Part shown: in pieces, positions 60,969-64,000 of the stretch
Layout: each line of letters opens with the position of its first letter
Numbering within the stretch: the first letter of the stretch is position 1
NCBI GenBank assembly: GCA_041859045.1
Contig: JBHELB010000007.1
Coordinates: 1 to 64,000 of the forward strand
Length of the DNA: 64,000 bases
Source: JBHELB01 sp041859045
GTDB lineage: Bacteria; Hydrogenedentota; Hydrogenedentia; Hydrogenedentales; SLHB01
Reading direction: 5' to 3'
The notes under the pieces: generated by a model
Seen by the model: the letters and a program-made list of their open reading frames with translations, nothing else
Database searches by the model: none
What the model was told of the DNA's origin: nothing
Translations under genes and position numbers: made by a program

Positions 60969-62755
60969 CGCTCGGTCTCCACGCCGTCTTCGGATTCGAG
61001 CGCGTCTTCGAGAAGTTGACGCCGATACATCTCCGCATAGAGGCCGCCAAGTTGCACCAGCGAGTCGTGCGTTCCGCGCTCGACGATGCGGCCTCCATCG
61101 AGCACGATGATCTGATGCGCATGGCGAATGGTGGAGACACGGTGGGAGATGAGGATGCTGGTGCGCGAGCGCGTGACCTCGCGCAAACCTAACAAGATGC
61201 GCTCCTCGGTGTGCGTGTCGACGGCGGAGAGTGCGTCGTCGAGAATGAGGATCGGCGCGTCACGCAACACGGCGCGGGCAATGGCCAGGCGCTGTTTCTG
61301 GCCGCCGGAAAGATTGATGCCGCGCTCGCCGAGCAACGTGTCGAAGCCCTTGGCGAGTCCATCCACGGTCTCCTGAAACTGCGCGATCTCGCAGGCGCGC
61401 CGGATCTCTTCATCGGTGGCGGTTGGCCTTCCGAACGTTACATTCTCGCGGATCGTGTCGGAGAAGAGAAAGGTGTCCTGTGGGACATAGCCGATGGAAC
61501 TACGCAACAACGCCACGGGAATTTCCCGCGCGTCCACATCGTCAATAAGCACACGGCCTGAAGTGGGGTCGTATTCGCGCGCGATGAGCGCCGCCAACGT
61601 ACTCTTCCCGCAGCCCGTAGGCCCAACGATGGCCAAGGTTTCGCCCGCAGGAACTTCGAGGCAAATATCCTGAAGAACAGGGACGTCGGCGTAGGCGAAC
61701 GCAACTTCGTCAAAACGAATCGCGCCCTTAATACGTGTGATATCGCGCCGGGTGCTCGGCGTATCGTGAATGGAAGGGACTTCGCAGAGAATTTCCGAGA
61801 TGCGGTTCATGCTGACCGCGCCGCGCTGATAGAGCGTCATAATCCAGCCAAATTCCGCAAGGGGCCAGGCGAGCATGAAGAGATAGACCATGAACGCCGT
61901 GAGATCGCCGAGCGTAATGTGGCCCTGAATTTTCATCATGCCGCCCTGCCAGAGGACCAGCAAACTCGTGAGCCCGACGATGAACCCGATGAACGGCCAC
62001 AGCAGGGCGGCAGCGACGTTGAGCTTCAGTCCCTCGCGCATATAGCGCCGCGAGAGATCGCCGAAGTCGCGGATCTCGTTTTCGCTCGATGCGAACGCCT
62101 TGACCACGCGCGCTCCGGAGAGACTCTCTTGCGCGCGCGAGGTAACGTCGGAGAACCGTTCCTGCACGCGCTTGGACTGACGGTGCATGTACATGACGAG
62201 GCCGTAGACCAGGATCGAGACGACCGGGAGCGGCAGCAGAGCCACGAGGGTGAGCCACGGACTGAGGTAGGCCATGAGCGCGAGCGTTACGGGCAGTCGC
62301 ATCATGTTCACGGAGCCCATAATGCCCGGGCCGATCAGCATGCGCACGTAGTTCATGTCGTTGGTGGCGCGCGCCATGATGTCGCCTGTCTTGACGCGGT
62401 GAAAGAAGTCCTGGGACAAGGTTTGAACGTGGTTGAAGTAATCGTTGCGCAGATCGTATTCGAAGCGGCGCGAGGCGCGGATGAGAATGGAGCGTTCCCA
62501 GTAGAGCGCCAGGCCCGTGGCGACGCCGATAGCGATGAGCAGCACAAAATACTCGGCCAACGACCGCCCGGTAATTTCGCCCGCGCCGAAGTGATCGACC
62601 ATCGAACGGATCACCATCGGTGTGGCGAGTTCGGTAAAGGTGAACGCGATAGCCAACACCGCGCCAAGCAGATACGCCCGCCAATAACGGCGGTTGTAGC
62701 GCAGCAGCGACAGAAAAGGCCGCTGCGGATCGACGGCCGGACGTGCTGCGTCCAC
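60965..62755 (-). CDS. ABC half-exporter with degenerate Walker B
   Basis: 596 residues, starting with GTG 62755, three bases after the sensor kinase stop. Six membrane helices cover about 25-310. The ATPase has Walker A IVGPTGCGKSTLAA, standard signature LSGGQKQ, Walker B ILILDDALSAVD where Asp replaces the catalytic Glu, and H-loop LISHRVST. In heterodimeric exporters such as TM287/288 the partner with Asp forms the non-catalytic site. It is coupled to the half-exporter gene at 59085-60968, which has Glu but a variant signature. Confidence 0.92.
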   Translation of the reverse strand: MDAARPAVDPQRPFLSLLRYNRRYWRAYLLGAVLAIAFTFTELATPMVIRSMVDHFGAGEITGRSLAEYFVLLIAIGVATGLALYWERSILIRASRRFEYDLRNDYFNHVQTLSQDFFHRVKTGDIMARATNDMNYVRMLIGPGIMGSVNMMRLPVTLALMAYLSPWLTLVALLPLPVVSILVYGLVMYMHRQSKRVQERFSDVTSRAQESLSGARVVKAFASSENEIRDFGDLSRRYMREGLKLNVAAALLWPFIGFIVGLTSLLVLWQGGMMKIQGHITLGDLTAFMVYLFMLAWPLAEFGWIMTLYQRGAVSMNRISEILCEVPSIHDTPSTRRDITRIKGAIRFDEVAFAYADVPVLQDICLEVPAGETLAIVGPTGCGKSTLAALIAREYDPTSGRVLIDDVDAREIPVALLRSSIGYVPQDTFLFSDTIRENVTFGRPTATDEEIRRACEIAQFQETVDGLAKGFDTLLGERGINLSGGQKQRLAIARAVLRDAPILILDDALSAVDTHTEERILLGLREVTRSRTSILISHRVSTIRHAHQIIVLDGGRIVERGTHDSLVQLGGLYAEMYRRQLLEDALESEDGVETER

Positions 62756-62758
62756 GCG

Positions 62759-64000
62759 CTACGATTCCCGCGAGGTCTGCGGCAGATCCAGCGCGCGCAA
62801 CAATTCGCTCAGGTCTTCGCCGCGGAACGGCTTGAGCAGATAGCCGTCGGCGTCGTTACCGCGCACACCGCCGGTTTCGATGGGTTTTGCCGTGACCATA
62901 TAGACCTTTATACCGGCGAGCGCGGGGGACGCCTTGATCTGACGGCAGGTTTCCCAGCCATCGATGCCGGGCATCGCCACGTCGAGAAGAACAAGGCCGT
63001 AGCGACCAGACATCGCCATCTCGAGGGCCTCTTCGCCAGACGTGCATGTATCGACTGGATAACCTTCGCCTTCCAACAGGCGCCGAATGAACATCAAGAC
63101 CTCGGCGTCGTCATCCACGCACAACACACGATCGCCGAGGGTGCGTTCCTGGGCCTCGTCGCGCCGCACCGCGTAATGCACGCTGCTTAGTAGGGTGCTT
63201 TTGCGGAAGCTGCGCTTGATACGCGCCGCGACGAGCGGACGATAGCGTTGATAGAGCGCGTCATCGTTTGTAAGCAAGATCAGGGGAGCTTGGCCCAGCA
63301 CGGGATGCTGAACCAATTCGCTTAGCATACGGTCATCGCCCTCGATATCCGCAAGGATACAATCCGGATGATGACGCCCCGCCAGCGCGATGGCGTGTGC
63401 GCTGCCCGCCGCGTGGATCACGTCCATTCCCTCCGGTACGAGCAGGTTGCGCACTTGCGTGATGAGCGCCCGGTCTTGCGTCACCAATTCAATAAGCAGG
63501 TGCGTTTCCGTAGGCGTTTCCGCTTCGATCATTTCGCCGCCCTCGCCGCGCCGTGCAGCGCGTAGAGGCAACGCGAAGCGGAACGTGGCGCCTTCGCCGA
63601 GTTCGCTTGAGGTCACGATGCGGCTTCCGTGCAGGCGGACGATGTCCTGGGCGATGCTCAGGCCGATGCCGGTGCCGCCGTACTTGCGAGTGGAGGAACT
63701 ATCGTATTGGTAGAAGCGCGTGAAGATCTTGTCGAGCGCCTCCGGGGGGATGCCGATGCCCGTGTCCGACACCGAGCACTCCACCGAATCGCCCGCGGGG
63801 CGCACGCGCACGGTCACGCTGCCGCCGTTGTGGTTGAACTTTACGGCGTTGGACAGCAGGTTGTTGAACACCTGCCCAAGTTTACCCTTATCGCCTTCGA
63901 CGGAGATCGGTTCCTCGGGCGCGTCGAGAATAAGGCGGATATCTCGGCCGTCGGCGACGGGTTGAATAATTTGCAGGCTCGAACGAGCGACATCCACGAG
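62759..64000 (-). CDS. Sensor histidine kinase with two receiver domains, N-terminus cut
   Basis: The open frame runs off the right edge; 413 residues are seen. The kinase ATP-binding part has FNNLLSNAVKFN, SDTGIGIPPEALDKIFTRFY and GGTGIGLSIAQDIV. The first receiver-like domain (about 165-285) is degenerate; the Asp in ILADIEG is kept, but the acidic pair is weak and the Lys site reads IKRSF. The second (about 290-405) is complete: VLCVDDDAEVLM, VLLDVAMPGIDG and LLKPF. A hybrid kinase, perhaps controlling the exporters downstream. The sensor and dimerisation parts are outside the window. Confidence 0.88.
   Translation of the reverse strand, partial: LVDVARSSLQIIQPVADGRDIRLILDAPEEPISVEGDKGKLGQVFNNLLSNAVKFNHNGGSVTVRVRPAGDSVECSVSDTGIGIPPEALDKIFTRFYQYDSSSTRKYGGTGIGLSIAQDIVRLHGSRIVTSSELGEGATFRFALPLRAARRGEGGEMIEAETPTETHLLIELVTQDRALITQVRNLLVPEGMDVIHAAGSAHAIALAGRHHPDCILADIEGDDRMLSELVQHPVLGQAPLILLTNDDALYQRYRPLVAARIKRSFRKSTLLSSVHYAVRRDEAQERTLGDRVLCVDDDAEVLMFIRRLLEGEGYPVDTCTSGEEALEMAMSGRYGLVLLDVAMPGIDGWETCRQIKASPALAGIKVYMVTAKPIETGGVRGNDADGYLLKPFRGEDLSELLRALDLPQTSRES

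Noticed and set aside
61766..63190. Long plus-strand frame opposite the ABC exporter and kinase genes
   Set aside because: No motif, shadow composition; the ABC and kinase motifs on the minus strand are complete.

Overview
The window is a GC-rich, densely coded stretch of a Gram-negative bacterial chromosome. It holds 57 genes, two of them cut by the window edges, and I saw no tRNA, rRNA, CRISPR array, insertion sequence or phage. A flagellar FliW/CsrA pair, LPS-type enzymes (ADP-heptose transferase, GmhA-like isomerase, WecA-like and O-antigen-ligase-like proteins) and lipoproteins indicate a diderm, flagellated cell. Two pseudopilins with a C-terminal DGH element, a DUF4838 protein, several Gfo/Idh/MocA oxidoreductases and a TFIIB-zinc-ribbon/LemA/HtpX operon are typical of the Planctomycetes-Lentisphaerae neighbourhood. 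My best guess is a member of Hydrogenedentota or a PVC-related phylum. This is inference from gene content, not from a marker tree.

Layout. 1-332: tail of a type IV pilin gene with its terminator. 432-7592 (+): fliW, csrA, an unknown helical protein and three large, overlapping glycosyltransferase genes, one fused to a methyltransferase and TPRs; this reads as a flagellin (or other surface protein) modification cassette. 7652-12286 (-): a three-gene operon of a GH38 mannosidase-like protein, a deoxyhypusine-synthase-like protein and a GmhA-like sugar-phosphate isomerase. 12483-16801: ankyrin lipoprotein, pseudopilin, DUF4838 protein. 16850-18972 (-): HtpX/LemA/zinc-ribbon operon. 19530-31673: lytic transglycosylase, HD-GYP response regulator, AspT-like transporter, TIGR01777 epimerase, acyltransferase plus glycosyltransferase, DUF255 protein, DsbD.

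31670-43206: signal peptidase I, sigma-54 activator, YfhO-like membrane protein with an oxidoreductase, HU protein, RNase HI, SMP-30-like protein, DUF2231 protein with an exported rubrerythrin, and a coupled NnrE/ThpR/YggT/PCMT run. 43206-46684 (-): GntR regulator, leuCD and a GGDEF-like/ribbon-helix-helix fusion. 46827-59073 (+): lipoprotein MsrB, oxidoreductase, then an almost gapless run of polysaccharide genes (GT4, WecA, O-antigen ligase) into aroQ-pepP-efp-accB-accC-asp23-amaP, followed by a pseudopilin. 59085-64000 (-): a sensor kinase (cut by the right edge) followed by two ABC half-exporters whose motifs predict an asymmetric heterodimer.

Themes: envelope glycan building and breakdown, protein modification of surface structures, and exported redox repair (DsbD, MsrB lipoprotein, exported rubrerythrin). 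The most unusual signals are the GH38/DHS-like/GmhA operon, where the GH38 protein lacks the expected nucleophile Asp, the large fused transferases downstream of fliW-csrA, and the GGDEF-like/RHH fusion with repeat sites at its own promoter.
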